NCBI GenBank assembly: GCA_030654635.1
Contig: JAURXE010000363.1
Span: 1-10,418 of the forward strand
From: Pseudomonas sp.
GTDB taxonomy: Bacteria > Pseudomonadota > Gammaproteobacteria > Pseudomonadales > Pseudomonadaceae
Direction: 5' to 3'
Length of the DNA stretch: 10,418 nt
Below the pieces are notes generated by a model, which was given only the letters and a program-made list of their open reading frames with translations, did no database searches and was not told where the DNA came from. Below are positions 1 through 6,127 of the stretch, in pieces. The position numbers and the translations under genes are program-made. The stretch's first letter is position 1. Each line of letters starts with the position of its first letter.

Positions 1-44
1 CTTTTGCCGGAGCCGGAGCGACCGCTAACGATGATCAAGTGCAT
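1..44 (-). CDS. rapZ: RapZ, RNase adapter / nucleotide-binding protein, N-terminal fragment
   Basis: Only the first 14 codons plus two bases lie in the window. Read on the minus strand from an ATG at 44-42 they give MHLIIVSGRSGSGK, and the two remaining bases (AG) fit the expected Ser. This is the beta strand and Walker A loop (GRSGSGKS) that opens RapZ/YvcJ-family P-loop proteins. In enterobacteria RapZ is an RNA-binding adapter that controls GlmS levels by directing RNase E to the sRNA GlmZ. Its exact role in pseudomonads is less settled. The start is only two bases after the ptsN stop codon, so the two genes are surely co-transcribed and probably translationally coupled. The ptsN-rapZ order is the standard one. 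The call rests on a short stretch, but motif and context agree. Confidence 0.87.
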   Translation of the reverse strand, partial: MHLIIVSGRSGSGK

Positions 45-46
45 GC

Positions 47-511
47 TTAATGACCGCTCTGCACGTCCACCACCACTTGGCACAAAGCATCGCTGCTTTG
101 TGCCTGGCGTAGACGTTCGCGAACCTCGCTACGGTCGAGCATGCTGGCAATTTGCCGAAGCAGCTCCAAGTGTTCGTCGGTGGCCGCTTCTGGTACCAGC
201 AAGACGAACAGCAGATCCACTGGCTCGCCATCAATGGCGTCGAAGTCCACTGCGCTGCTCAGGTGCAATACCGCGCTAAGTGGTGAGTCGCAGCCGGGAA
301 GGCGGCAGTGCGGTATAGCGATACCGTTGCCGAAGCCGGTTGAACCAAGTTTTTCGCGGGCAATCAGGCTCTCAAAGATGTCCTGTTCATCAAGCTGCGG
401 CAATTGTGCGGCAACTAAATGGGCGATCTGTTCGAGGACGCGTTTTTTGCTGCCGCCCGGCACGTTCACCAAAGAACGTGCTGGGGTCAGGATATTTTCT
501 AATCGGATCAT
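47..511 (-). CDS. ptsN: PTS-Ntr EIIA component (EIIA-Ntr, PtsN)
   Basis: A 154-residue EIIA domain of the fructose/mannitol type, the full usual length. The phosphorylatable histidine is His68 in the motif GNGIAIPH, and the early NVPGGSKK stretch is typical of pseudomonad PtsN. In this family the protein is the terminal phosphoryl acceptor of the regulatory chain EI-Ntr (PtsP) to NPr (PtsO) to PtsN. It transports no sugar; it regulates partners such as potassium transport and sensor kinases. It is the third gene of the rpoN-hpf-ptsN-rapZ cluster, 14 bases after hpf. The ATG at 511 gives the expected N-terminus, but no purine-rich Shine-Dalgarno precedes it: the upstream bases read CCCTCCT. 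Translation may therefore depend on coupling to hpf. The gene also carries two strong inverted repeats, at 460-481 and 79-104. Confidence 0.96.
   Translation of the reverse strand: MIRLENILTPARSLVNVPGGSKKRVLEQIAHLVAAQLPQLDEQDIFESLIAREKLGSTGFGNGIAIPHCRLPGCDSPLSAVLHLSSAVDFDAIDGEPVDLLFVLLVPEAATDEHLELLRQIASMLDRSEVRERLRQAQSSDALCQVVVDVQSGH
79..104 (-). repeat. Perfect 10-bp inverted repeat inside the ptsN 3' end
   Basis: GGCACAAAGC at 79-88 is exactly complementary to GCTTTGTGCC at 95-104, with a six-base loop. In the ptsN-rapZ transcript this would be a stable hairpin within about the last 20 codons of ptsN, roughly 35 bases before the rapZ start. No T-run follows on the minus strand, so it does not look like an intrinsic terminator. 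It could be an RNA processing or pausing element, or chance within coding sequence. Confidence 0.55.
460..481 (-). repeat. 8-bp inverted repeat near the ptsN start
   Basis: GCACGTTC (460-467) and GAACGTGC (474-481) are perfect complements around a six-base loop. In the mRNA this hairpin lies about 30 to 52 bases into ptsN, close enough to the start to influence initiation or mRNA stability. An 8-bp stem can occur by chance in 10 kb, so the role is uncertain. Confidence 0.4.
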
Positions 512-525
512 AGGAGGGATTGGTG

Positions 526-834
526 TCAGCGGGCAGTCGCGCCCTGCAGACGTTCAAGCTGTTTTTCCTTGTGTTTGATCAGTTGGCGGTCGAGTTTGTC
601 AGCGAGTAAATCAATCGCTGCATACATGTCTTCGTGCTCGGCATTGGCAACTACTTCGGCGCCGGCTACGTGCAAGGTGGCTTCGATTTTCTGTTTAAGT
701 TTTTCGACGGCCATGGTCACCTGAACATTGGTGATCCGGTCAAAGTGGCGTGACAATCGAGCAAATTTTTCGTCGATGTAATCACGCAGGGCGTCGGTCA
801 CATCCAGCTGGTGTCCACTGATGTTGACTTGCAT
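526..834 (-). CDS. hpf: Ribosome hibernation promoting factor, short form (HPF)
   Basis: A 102-residue protein of the HPF/YfiA (sigma-54 modulation protein) family, starting MQVNISGHQLDVTDALRDY. It has the single basic N-terminal domain and lacks the C-terminal dimerisation domain of long HPF. Family members bind the 30S decoding region in stationary phase and help form inactive 100S ribosomes; the Pseudomonas protein is linked to survival in dormancy. The central VEKLKQKIEATLHV segment and the basic tail KHKEKQLERLQG fit the fold and rRNA binding. The start is supported by AAGGAG at 843-848, eight bases upstream on the minus strand. It is the second gene of the rpoN cluster, 82 bases after rpoN, and that gap holds a long hairpin. 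Confidence 0.95.
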   Translation of the reverse strand: MQVNISGHQLDVTDALRDYIDEKFARLSRHFDRITNVQVTMAVEKLKQKIEATLHVAGAEVVANAEHEDMYAAIDLLADKLDRQLIKHKEKQLERLQGATAR

Positions 835-842
835 ACCACATT

Positions 843-848
843 CTCCTT
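843..848 (-). promoter_or_regulatory. Ribosome binding site of hpf
   Basis: The minus strand reads AAGGAG here, a near-consensus Shine-Dalgarno eight bases before the hpf ATG. It contrasts with the next gene, ptsN, which has none. This fits much stronger independent translation of hpf within the shared transcript. Confidence 0.75.
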
Positions 849-862
849 GTTGCCGTGTGTAA

Positions 863-886
863 GTGACAGCCTAGCAGGTCTGTCAC
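863..886 (-). repeat. Hairpin in the rpoN-hpf intergenic region
   Basis: GTGACAG (863-869) pairs perfectly with CTGTCAC (880-886). Inside it CCT (870-872) can pair with AGG (876-878), giving about ten pairs with one bulge and a three-base loop. On the transcribed minus strand the next bases are TTACACACGG, not a T-run, so a classical terminator is unlikely. It sits in the hpf leader, upstream of its Shine-Dalgarno. An mRNA processing or stability element is a reasonable inference. Confidence 0.5.
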
Positions 887-916
887 CGGAATTTTTGCGA
901 TCTGGTTGCGGGTGGA

Positions 917-2416
917 TCAAACCAGTCGTTTGCGTTCGCTCGAGGGCGCTATGCCCAGTGATTCACGATACTTGGCGACCGTGCGACGGGCTACTTGGAT
1001 GCCTTGTGCTTCCAGTAGACCAGCGATCTTGCTGTCGCTCAATGGCTTTTTTGGGCTTTCGGCAGCGACCAATTTTTTAATAATGGCACGGATTGCGGTG
1101 GACGAGCATTCGCCGCCCTCGGAAGTGCTCACGTGGCTGGAAAAGAAGTATTTCAACTCGTAAATGCCGCGCGGGGTGTGCATGAATTTTTGCGTGGTGA
1201 CCCGTGAGATGGTCGACTCATGCATGCCAACTGCTTCGGCAATATCGTGCAGCACCAAGGGTTTCATCGCCTCGTCGCCGTACTCCAGAAAACCACGCTG
1301 GTGCTCGACAATTTGCGTGGCAACCTTCATCAGGGTTTCGTTGCGGCTTTGCAGGCTCTTGATAAACCAGCGCGCTTCTTGCAGCTGGTTGCGCATAAAA
1401 GTGTTGTCGGCGCTGGCGTCAGCGCGCCGGACAAAGCCGGCATATTGCGGATTGACCCGTAGGCGCGGCACGGTTTCCTGATTGAGCTCAACCAGCCAGC
1501 GCTCATTGTGTTTGCGCACGATGACGTCGGGCACCACGTACTCGGGCTCGTTGGCCGAGATTTGCGAGCAGGGCCGTGGATTGAGGCTCTGGATCAGCTC
1601 GATGACCTGGCGCAGGTCGTCTTCTTTGAGTTTCAGACGGCGCATCAGCTGGTTGTAATCGCGCCCGCCGAGCAATTCGAGGTAGTCGCTGGTCAGGCGC
1701 TTGGCCTCGGCTAGCCAAGGTGTTTGCGCCGGCAATTGACGCAGTTGCAGCAGCAGGCATTCGCGCAGATTGCGGGCACCAACGCCGGCTGGTTCAAATT
1801 GCTGGATACGATGCAGTACGGCTTCAACTTCGTCGAGCTCGATGTCCAGCTCGGGGTCAAAGGCCTCGACTATCTCTTCGAGGCTTTCTTCCAGATAACC
1901 GTTTGTGCCAATGCAGTCGATCAGGGTTACTGCGATCAGTCGGTCGGTGTCCGACATCGGCGCCACGTTGAGCTGCCAGAGCAAGTGGGTGTGCAGGCTT
2001 TCGCCGGCCGATGTGCGGGTGGTGAAGTCCCACTCGTCGTCATCGCTGTTGCTCGGCAGGCTGCTGGCGCTGGTTTGGTAAATGTCTTCCCAGGAGGTGT
2101 CTACCGGCAGCTCATTGGGAATGCGTTCGCCCCAGTCGCCTTCATCGAGGTTGTCGACTGTCGGTGCGGCTTCTTGATGAACGGGTTGCTCGGGGGCGCT
2201 GGCAGCTTGCGCGTGTTCGACGTTATCGGCCATGGGGTCGGCGTTGTCGAAGTCTTCGCCTTCTTCTTGGCGCTCCAGCATTGGGTTGGACTCCAGCGCC
2301 TCTTGGATCTCTTGTTGCAGATCGAGGGTGGAGAGTTGCAGTAAGCGGATGGCTTGTTGCAGCTGCGGTGTCATCGTCAGCTGCTGGCCCATTTTAAGGA
2401 CTAGCGATGGTTTCAT
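917..2416 (-). CDS. rpoN: RNA polymerase sigma-54 factor (RpoN)
   Basis: A full-length 499-residue sigma-54. Region I (about 1-48) is the Gln/Leu-rich activator-responsive segment, with [20 protein letters not shown] near the start. Region II (about 50-130) is strongly acidic. A core-binding domain follows, then the DNA-binding part with a helix-turn-helix ([17 protein letters not shown]). The signature RpoN box ARRTVAKYR is at about 476-484, only 15 residues from the C-terminus. Sigma-54 directs polymerase to -24/-12 promoters and needs AAA+ enhancer-binding proteins. In pseudomonads it governs nitrogen assimilation, motility and many catabolic genes. It heads the rpoN-hpf-ptsN-rapZ set and follows lptB after 142 bases that contain a candidate promoter. 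The start matches the invariant family N-terminus (MKPSLVLK), though the Shine-Dalgarno is weak. Confidence 0.98.
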   Translation of the reverse strand: MKPSLVLKMGQQLTMTPQLQQAIRLLQLSTLDLQQEIQEALESNPMLERQEEGEDFDNADPMADNVEHAQAASAPEQPVHQEAAPTVDNLDEGDWGERIPNELPVDTSWEDIYQTSASSLPSNSDDDEWDFTTRTSAGESLHTHLLWQLNVAPMSDTDRLIAVTLIDCIGTNGYLEESLEEIVEAFDPELDIELDEVEAVLHRIQQFEPAGVGARNLRECLLLQLRQLPAQTPWLAEAKRLTSDYLELLGGRDYNQLMRRLKLKEDDLRQVIELIQSLNPRPCSQISANEPEYVVPDVIVRKHNERWLVELNQETVPRLRVNPQYAGFVRRADASADNTFMRNQLQEARWFIKSLQSRNETLMKVATQIVEHQRGFLEYGDEAMKPLVLHDIAEAVGMHESTISRVTTQKFMHTPRGIYELKYFFSSHVSTSEGGECSSTAIRAIIKKLVAAESPKKPLSDSKIAGLLEAQGIQVARRTVAKYRESLGIAPSSERKRLV

Positions 2417-2440
2417 AACAGGCTTAGCACCTTATTCGCC

Positions 2441-2454
2441 GGCGCAATTGCGCC
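2441..2454. repeat. Perfect 14-bp palindrome in the rpoN leader
   Basis: GGCGCAATTGCGCC equals its own reverse complement. It lies 25 bases upstream of the rpoN start, inside the inferred 5' untranslated leader. As DNA it could be an operator for a dimeric regulator. As RNA it could fold into a 5-bp stem with an AAUU loop. The core GCAATTGC recurs at 5980-5987 in the divergent control region. Confidence 0.5.
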
Positions 2455-2464
2455 ATCTACTACA

Positions 2465-2480
2465 GGGCGCCGGGGCGCCC
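2465..2480 (-). repeat. GC-rich hairpin in the rpoN leader
   Basis: GGGCGCC (2465-2471) and GGCGCCC (2474-2480) are complementary, with only two bases between, so effectively a 6-bp stem with a tetraloop. On the minus strand it comes soon after the candidate TATAAT box. It would sit at or near the 5' end of an rpoN transcript, where such a structure can protect RNA or impede initiation. No T-run follows, so it is not a good terminator for lptB. Confidence 0.45.
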
Positions 2481-2491
2481 ACAATAAGCAA

Positions 2492-2497
2492 ATTATA
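2492..2497 (-). promoter_or_regulatory. Candidate rpoN promoter -10 element
   Basis: The minus strand carries a perfect TATAAT here, in the only sizeable gap of the minus-strand gene run. I see no good TTGACA-like element 16-18 bases upstream, so this is a -10 box supported by position rather than a complete promoter. A start around 2485 would give a leader of about 70 bases containing both inverted repeats. Confidence 0.45.
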
Positions 2498-2558
2498 TGC
2501 CTGACCTTGAAGGAATTCCCTGTCTATCGCAACCTTCTATCGGCAAAAAACCTATAAA

Positions 2559-3284
2559 TCACAGGCGGAACTCGTGCCCCAGGTAAACGTCCTTGACTAG
2601 CTGGTTGGCAAGAATCGTCTCGGCATCACCTTCGGCGATCAACTGGCCGTCGTTGACTATGTAGGCGGTTTCACAAATATCCAAGGTCTCGCGCACGTTG
2701 TGATCGGTGATCAGCACACCGATGCCTTTGGCTTTGAGTTGATAGATGATTTGTTTGATGTCGCCCACCGAGATCGGGTCGACGCCGGCAAAGGGCTCAT
2801 CGAGCAGGATAAATTTCGGCGCTGAAGCCAGGGCGCGGGCAATCTCCACACGGCGGCGTTCGCCCCCCGAGAGACTCATGCCAAGGTTGTCGCGAATATG
2901 GGTGATGTGAAATTCCTGCAGCAAGCTTTCCAGCGTCTCACGACGGCCGGCGCGGTCGAGTTCCTTGCGGGTTTCGAGAATCGCCATGATGTTGTCGGCG
3001 ACCGACAGCTTGCGAAAAATCGAGGCTTCTTGCGGCAGGTAACCAATCCCGGCGAGTGCGCGGCCGTGCATGGGCAAAAAGGTCACGTCTTGCTGGTCGA
3101 TCAGCACTCGACCCTGATCGGCGGCAACCAGGCCGACGATCATGTAAAAGCAGGTAGTTTTGCCTGCGCCGTTAGGGCCGAGCAGACCAACGATCTGCCC
3201 GCTGTCGATTGACAGGCTGACGTCGCGTACGACCTGGCGGCCTTTGTAGCTCTTGGCCAGATGTTGGGCGGTAAGAGTGGCCAT
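2559..3284 (-). CDS. lptB: LPS export ABC transporter ATP-binding protein LptB
   Basis: A 241-residue ABC ATPase, the usual LptB length. It has Walker A GPNGAGKT at 36-43, Q-loop Gln85 in YLPQEASIF, signature LSGGE at 138-142, Walker B FILLDE at 158-163 and switch His195. The [12 protein letters not shown] and DEPFAGVDP stretches are characteristic of LptB rather than other ABC proteins. Two LptB subunits with LptF and LptG (not in this window) extract LPS from the inner membrane and push it into the LptC-LptA bridge. The start ATG overlaps the lptA stop by one base (TAATG), implying coupled translation. There is no obvious terminator after lptB, so some transcripts may run on into rpoN. Confidence 0.98.
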   Translation of the reverse strand: MATLTAQHLAKSYKGRQVVRDVSLSIDSGQIVGLLGPNGAGKTTCFYMIVGLVAADQGRVLIDQQDVTFLPMHGRALAGIGYLPQEASIFRKLSVADNIMAILETRKELDRAGRRETLESLLQEFHITHIRDNLGMSLSGGERRRVEIARALASAPKFILLDEPFAGVDPISVGDIKQIIYQLKAKGIGVLITDHNVRETLDICETAYIVNDGQLIAEGDAETILANQLVKDVYLGHEFRL

Positions 3285-3823
3285 TAAGGTGTGGTCTGCG
3301 CAGGTTTGTTCTTCGGCAAGATCACCATGTCGATTCGCGGCCGTGGTGCGGTCACGGAGCTGCCATTGGCGCGGCCAGCGTTGACGATTTGGCGCTTGGT
3401 GTCATAGACGATTTTCTCGCCTTCGAAGGTGTTGCCTTCTTGGATGACCTTGGCCTGGTCGATCAGCACGATGCGCTCATTGCTGGCGTAGTACTGAATA
3501 GTGATGCCGTAGGCCTTGACCACTTGCTTGTCGAGCGATGGTTGTTGCTCGTAGTAAGCTGGTTTGCCGACTGCAGTAAAAACGTCGACATCGCCCTGTG
3601 GGGTTTGGGTAATGGTTACTGTGTCGCCGGTGATCTTCAGGGTGCCCTGGGTAATCACCACGCCGCCGCGATAGACCGCTACACCTTGTTTGTCATCGAG
3701 TTCAGCGCTGTCAGCCTGGACGCGAATCGGTTGTTCGCGATCAGTCGGCAGTGCGGCAGCGCCGGCGCTGAAAAACGCGCTGCTCAAACTCAGTAGTAGC
3801 GGGAAGGTTTTAACGAACCTCAT
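3284..3823 (-). CDS. lptA: Periplasmic LPS transport protein LptA
   Basis: A 179-residue OstA/LptA-family protein. Residues 1 to about 24 form a signal peptide: basic MRFVK start, hydrophobic core and AGAAA before the mature [11 protein letters not shown]. The mature part has the LptA beta-jellyroll pattern ([20 protein letters not shown], then alternating strands ending near [11 protein letters not shown]). LptA oligomerises head to tail and carries LPS across the periplasm from LptC to LptD. The ATG at 3823 starts 14 bases inside the lptC 3' end, and an AAGAGG-like purine run upstream can serve as ribosome binding site. Its stop shares a base with the lptB start. Confidence 0.95.
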   Translation of the reverse strand: MRFVKTFPLLLSLSSAFFSAGAAALPTDREQPIRVQADSAELDDKQGVAVYRGGVVITQGTLKITGDTVTITQTPQGDVDVFTAVGKPAYYEQQPSLDKQVVKAYGITIQYYASNERIVLIDQAKVIQEGNTFEGEKIVYDTKRQIVNAGRANGSSVTAPRPRIDMVILPKNKPAQTTP

Positions 3824-4376
3824 GCTGGCCTCTTACGTTGGACAGCAGGAGCATCCTGCCGTCATTCAAATACGCTTTCATTCCTTGTGCCGTGGTCACT
3901 CCATTGGCGGCTTCGATTCTAACGGCTTGCTCGGTCTGCGCATATTCTTTGTCGGGGAATACGGTCAGGCGGCTGGTGGTTAGTATCGTTGGTCGGCCTT
4001 TGGCGTCGGTACGGGCGACGCGCACGGCGTCGATTAGCTCAATTTGGGTGCCCTCTGGCGCGACTTCGGCGCGCTCGCTTTGCACGTGCCACGGCAGGTC
4101 GGTGCCGCGGTACAGCAGCAGGTCGGGATTGCTCAGCAAGGTGATATCGCTGCTTTTAAGGTGTTCGAGTTTGTCGCTGGTCATCTGGTTGGCCAGTTTG
4201 CCATCCAGCTGGAATTGGGTGCTCTTGGCCTTGATGACATAGAAGTCGATGTCGTTTGCAGTGTCGCTGGATGTTTGCTGGGCAAAGCTTGCCGGGCGAA
4301 TGTTCCAGTAACCGACTGCGCCAAGGAGGGCGGCCAGCATTGCGAGTATCAGGCTTAGGCGTATTTTCTTCAGCAT
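3810..4376 (-). CDS. lptC: LPS export protein LptC, inner-membrane anchored
   Basis: A 188-residue bitopic protein from the ATG at 4376. MLKKIRLSLILAML begins a single membrane segment of about 20 residues ending before GYWNIRP. A periplasmic beta-jellyroll domain follows (KSTQFQLDGKLANQMTSDKL, then the DLLLYRGTDLPWHV and TQIELIDAVRVAR strands). LptC receives LPS from LptB2FG and passes it to LptA. Start choice is open: an upstream in-frame GTG at 4385 would add three residues and overlap the kdsC stop as TAGTG. I prefer the ATG because it gives the N-terminus typical of the family, but neither start has a clear Shine-Dalgarno. The 3' end overlaps lptA by 14 bases. Confidence 0.92.
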   Translation of the reverse strand: MLKKIRLSLILAMLAALLGAVGYWNIRPASFAQQTSSDTANDIDFYVIKAKSTQFQLDGKLANQMTSDKLEHLKSSDITLLSNPDLLLYRGTDLPWHVQSERAEVAPEGTQIELIDAVRVARTDAKGRPTILTTSRLTVFPDKEYAQTEQAVRIEAANGVTTAQGMKAYLNDGRMLLLSNVRGQHEVR

Positions 4377-4384
4377 GATCAGCA

Positions 4385-4924
4385 CTACAGGTAGGCCGCT
4401 TGGGCGGCGTCAAGGTTGCCTTGGGCGCGCAGGATTAACTCGCAAAACTCGCGCGCTGCCCCTTCGCCGCCGCGGGCCTGGGTGGTGCCGTGGGCGTGCT
4501 GGCGAACAAACTCATTGGCGTTGGCCACCGCCATGCCCAGGCCGGCGCGACGAATAACCGGTAAATCCGGCAGATCGTCACCTAGGTAGGCCACTTCAGC
4601 GTAGTCCAGGCCGAGCTCTGCGAGCAGCTCGTCAAGCACCACTAGTTTGTCTTCGCGGCCCTGATAAAGATGCTGAATGCCGAGATTTTGCGCGCGGCGC
4701 TCGACGATCGGGGTGCTGCGTCCACTGATGATAGCGGTGCGCACGCCTGAGGCGATCAGCATTTTAATCCCTTGGCCGTCGAGGGTGTTGAAGGTCTTGA
4801 ACTCGCTGCCGTCGACCAGAAAATACAAGCGGCCATCGGTCAGTACGCCATCAACATCAAAGATCGCCAACTTAATTGCTTTGGCACGTTGTTGCAGGCG
4901 CTTTTCTTGTATCTGGCTGTTCAT
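4385..4924 (-). CDS. kdsC: 3-deoxy-D-manno-octulosonate 8-phosphate phosphatase (KdsC)
   Basis: A 179-residue HAD-superfamily phosphatase of the tetrameric, capless KdsC type. Motif I is FDVDGVLTDG at 22-31, with nucleophile Asp23 and general acid Asp25. Motif II is SGR at 67-69, the motif III lysine is probably Lys93 in GREDK, and motif IV is GDDLPD at 115-120. The enzyme hydrolyses Kdo-8-phosphate to free Kdo, the inner-core sugar of LPS. It is cytoplasmic and acts two steps after KdsD. Its ATG shares one base with the kdsD stop (TAATG). Length and motifs are complete, with nothing missing. Confidence 0.97.
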   Translation of the reverse strand: MNSQIQEKRLQQRAKAIKLAIFDVDGVLTDGRLYFLVDGSEFKTFNTLDGQGIKMLIASGVRTAIISGRSTPIVERRAQNLGIQHLYQGREDKLVVLDELLAELGLDYAEVAYLGDDLPDLPVIRRAGLGMAVANANEFVRQHAHGTTQARGGEGAAREFCELILRAQGNLDAAQAAYL

Positions 4925-5898
4925 TACATCACTCCGGCGCGCAGTAGGTCGTGCATGTTCAGTGCGCCAACCGGGCGATTGTGTTGATCAATGACCACCA
5001 AGGCGTTGATTTTGTGGTCTTCCATGATTTTTAGCGCTTCGGCGGCGAGCATCTCGGCGCGGGCAGTTTTGCCGTGGGCGGTCATTACTTCATCGATGCA
5101 GGCCTGGCGAATGTCGGTGCCGCGATCCAGGGTACGGCGCAGATCGCCATCGGTGAACACTCCAGCCAGACTGCCGTCAGCTTCGAGAACCACGGTCATG
5201 CCCAGGCCTTTTTCGGTCATTTCCATCAGCGCATCGCGCAAGCTGGTGCCGCGTGAAACCTGCGGCAGGCTGGCGCCGCTGTGCATGACGTGCTCAACCT
5301 TAAGCAGCAAGCGCCGGCCGAGGGCGCCGCCCGGATGGGAGAAGGCGAAGTCTTCGGCGGTGAAGCCGCGGGCTTCCAGCATAGCGATCGCCAGTGCGTC
5401 GCCCAGCACTAGAGAGGCCGTAGTGGAGGAGGTCGGCGCCAGATTCAGCGGGCAGGCCTCTTGGCTGATGCGTGCATCCAGGTTGACTTCGGCGGCCTTG
5501 GCCAGCGGCGAGTCGGGGTTGCCGGTCATGCTGATCAGGCAGATGCCGAGGCGTTTGATCAGCGGCAACAGGGTGACGATCTCGGCTGTTGAGCCGGAGT
5601 TGGATAACGCTAACACCACGTCATCACGGGTGATCATGCCCATGTCACCGTGGCTGGCTTCGGCAGGGTGAACAAAGAATGCGGTGGTGCCAGTGCTGGC
5701 CAGGGTGGCCGCGATCTTGTTGCCGATATGTCCGGATTTCCCCATGCCAACCACGACCACCCGGCCTTTGCTGGCCAGAATCAGTTCGCAGGCGCGCACA
5801 AAATCGGCGTTGATGCGCGGCAGCAAGCCTTCTACTGCCTCGATTTCAAGGCGGATAGTGCGCTGCGCAGACTGGATCAGGTCGCTGGACTGGCTCAT
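4924..5898 (-). CDS. kdsD: D-arabinose 5-phosphate isomerase (KdsD)
   Basis: A 324-residue protein with an N-terminal SIS (sugar isomerase) domain (about 35-180) and two C-terminal CBS domains (about 204-324). It interconverts ribulose 5-phosphate and arabinose 5-phosphate, the first step towards Kdo. The catalytic set known from E. coli KdsD (Lys59, Glu111, Glu152, His193) is present at a constant offset of five as Lys54 (GMGKSG), Glu106 (SGSTAE), Glu147 (QEACP) and His188 (SHPGG). It opens the minus-strand run kdsD-kdsC-lptC-lptA-lptB, so Kdo supply and LPS export are expressed together. A perfect TATAAT lies about 35 bases upstream of the start. The leader is short, with no strong Shine-Dalgarno. 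Confidence 0.97.
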   Translation of the reverse strand: MSQSSDLIQSAQRTIRLEIEAVEGLLPRINADFVRACELILASKGRVVVVGMGKSGHIGNKIAATLASTGTTAFFVHPAEASHGDMGMITRDDVVLALSNSGSTAEIVTLLPLIKRLGICLISMTGNPDSPLAKAAEVNLDARISQEACPLNLAPTSSTTASLVLGDALAIAMLEARGFTAEDFAFSHPGGALGRRLLLKVEHVMHSGASLPQVSRGTSLRDALMEMTEKGLGMTVVLEADGSLAGVFTDGDLRRTLDRGTDIRQACIDEVMTAHGKTARAEMLAAEALKIMEDHKINALVVIDQHNRPVGALNMHDLLRAGVM

Positions 5899-5932
5899 AG
5901 GTTAAATGCTATTGCCCGATTAAAAGCCGGCG

Positions 5933-5961
5933 ATTATAGCGGTAAACAGATGCGGGCTCAC
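5933..5961 (-). promoter_or_regulatory. Candidate sigma-70 promoter for kdsD-kdsC-lptCAB
   Basis: On the minus strand a perfect TATAAT (-10) occupies 5938-5933. Seventeen bases upstream, GTGAGC at 5961-5956 is a weak -35 (three matches to TTGACA). The predicted start near 5926 leaves a leader of about 28 bases before kdsD. The strong -10, weak -35 and position next to a palindrome suggest an activatable or repressible promoter; that is inference. Confidence 0.6.
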
Positions 5962-5976
5962 CCATGATTGTTGCTT

Positions 5977-5990
5977 CGTGCAATTGCACG
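5977..5990. promoter_or_regulatory. Perfect 14-bp palindrome between divergent promoters, candidate operator
   Basis: CGTGCAATTGCACG is its own reverse complement. It sits between the two promoter candidates, centred roughly 57 bases upstream of the inferred kdsD start site and 63 upstream of the inferred mlaF start site. A single dimeric regulator bound here could touch both promoters. It shares GCAATTGC with the palindrome at 2441-2454. No known regulator is assigned. Confidence 0.5.
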
Positions 5991-6011
5991 CATATGTTGG
6001 TGGTTTCTGTC

Positions 6012-6040
6012 TTGGGAGGCCGGCGGGTCGATGGTATAGT
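6012..6040 (+). promoter_or_regulatory. Candidate sigma-70 promoter for the mla operon
   Basis: TTGGGA at 6012-6017 (four of six matches to TTGACA) and TATAGT at 6035-6040 (five of six to TATAAT) are separated by exactly 17 bases. Transcription from near 6047 would give an mlaF leader of about 80 bases that ends in a good Shine-Dalgarno, AAGGAG at 6117-6122, five bases before the ATG. Confidence 0.6.
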
Positions 6041-6127
6041 GCGCAGCTTAATTCGGCCCTCCAGGGACGGGTGTCTTGGTTGCAAGGCGCTGCGTCAGAA
6101 GTTGTGTAGGGAGCGTAAGGAGTTTAA

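Noticed and set aside
77..95. TTGGCAC in ptsN as a possible sigma-54 -24 element
   Set aside because: No GC dinucleotide in a TTGCW context at the required -12 spacing, and it lies inside coding sequence pointing away from any gene start.
1724..2344. 206-codon plus-strand frame opposite rpoN
   Set aside because: Antisense shadow of the well-supported rpoN frame; low-complexity composition and no family resemblance.
2525..2558. Run of T residues after lptB (minus strand) as a terminator
   Set aside because: No GC-rich hairpin precedes the T-run between the lptB stop and it, so intrinsic termination is not supported.
4991..5671. 226-codon plus-strand frame opposite kdsD
   Set aside because: Ser/Arg-rich antisense shadow of kdsD; no motif and no ribosome binding site.
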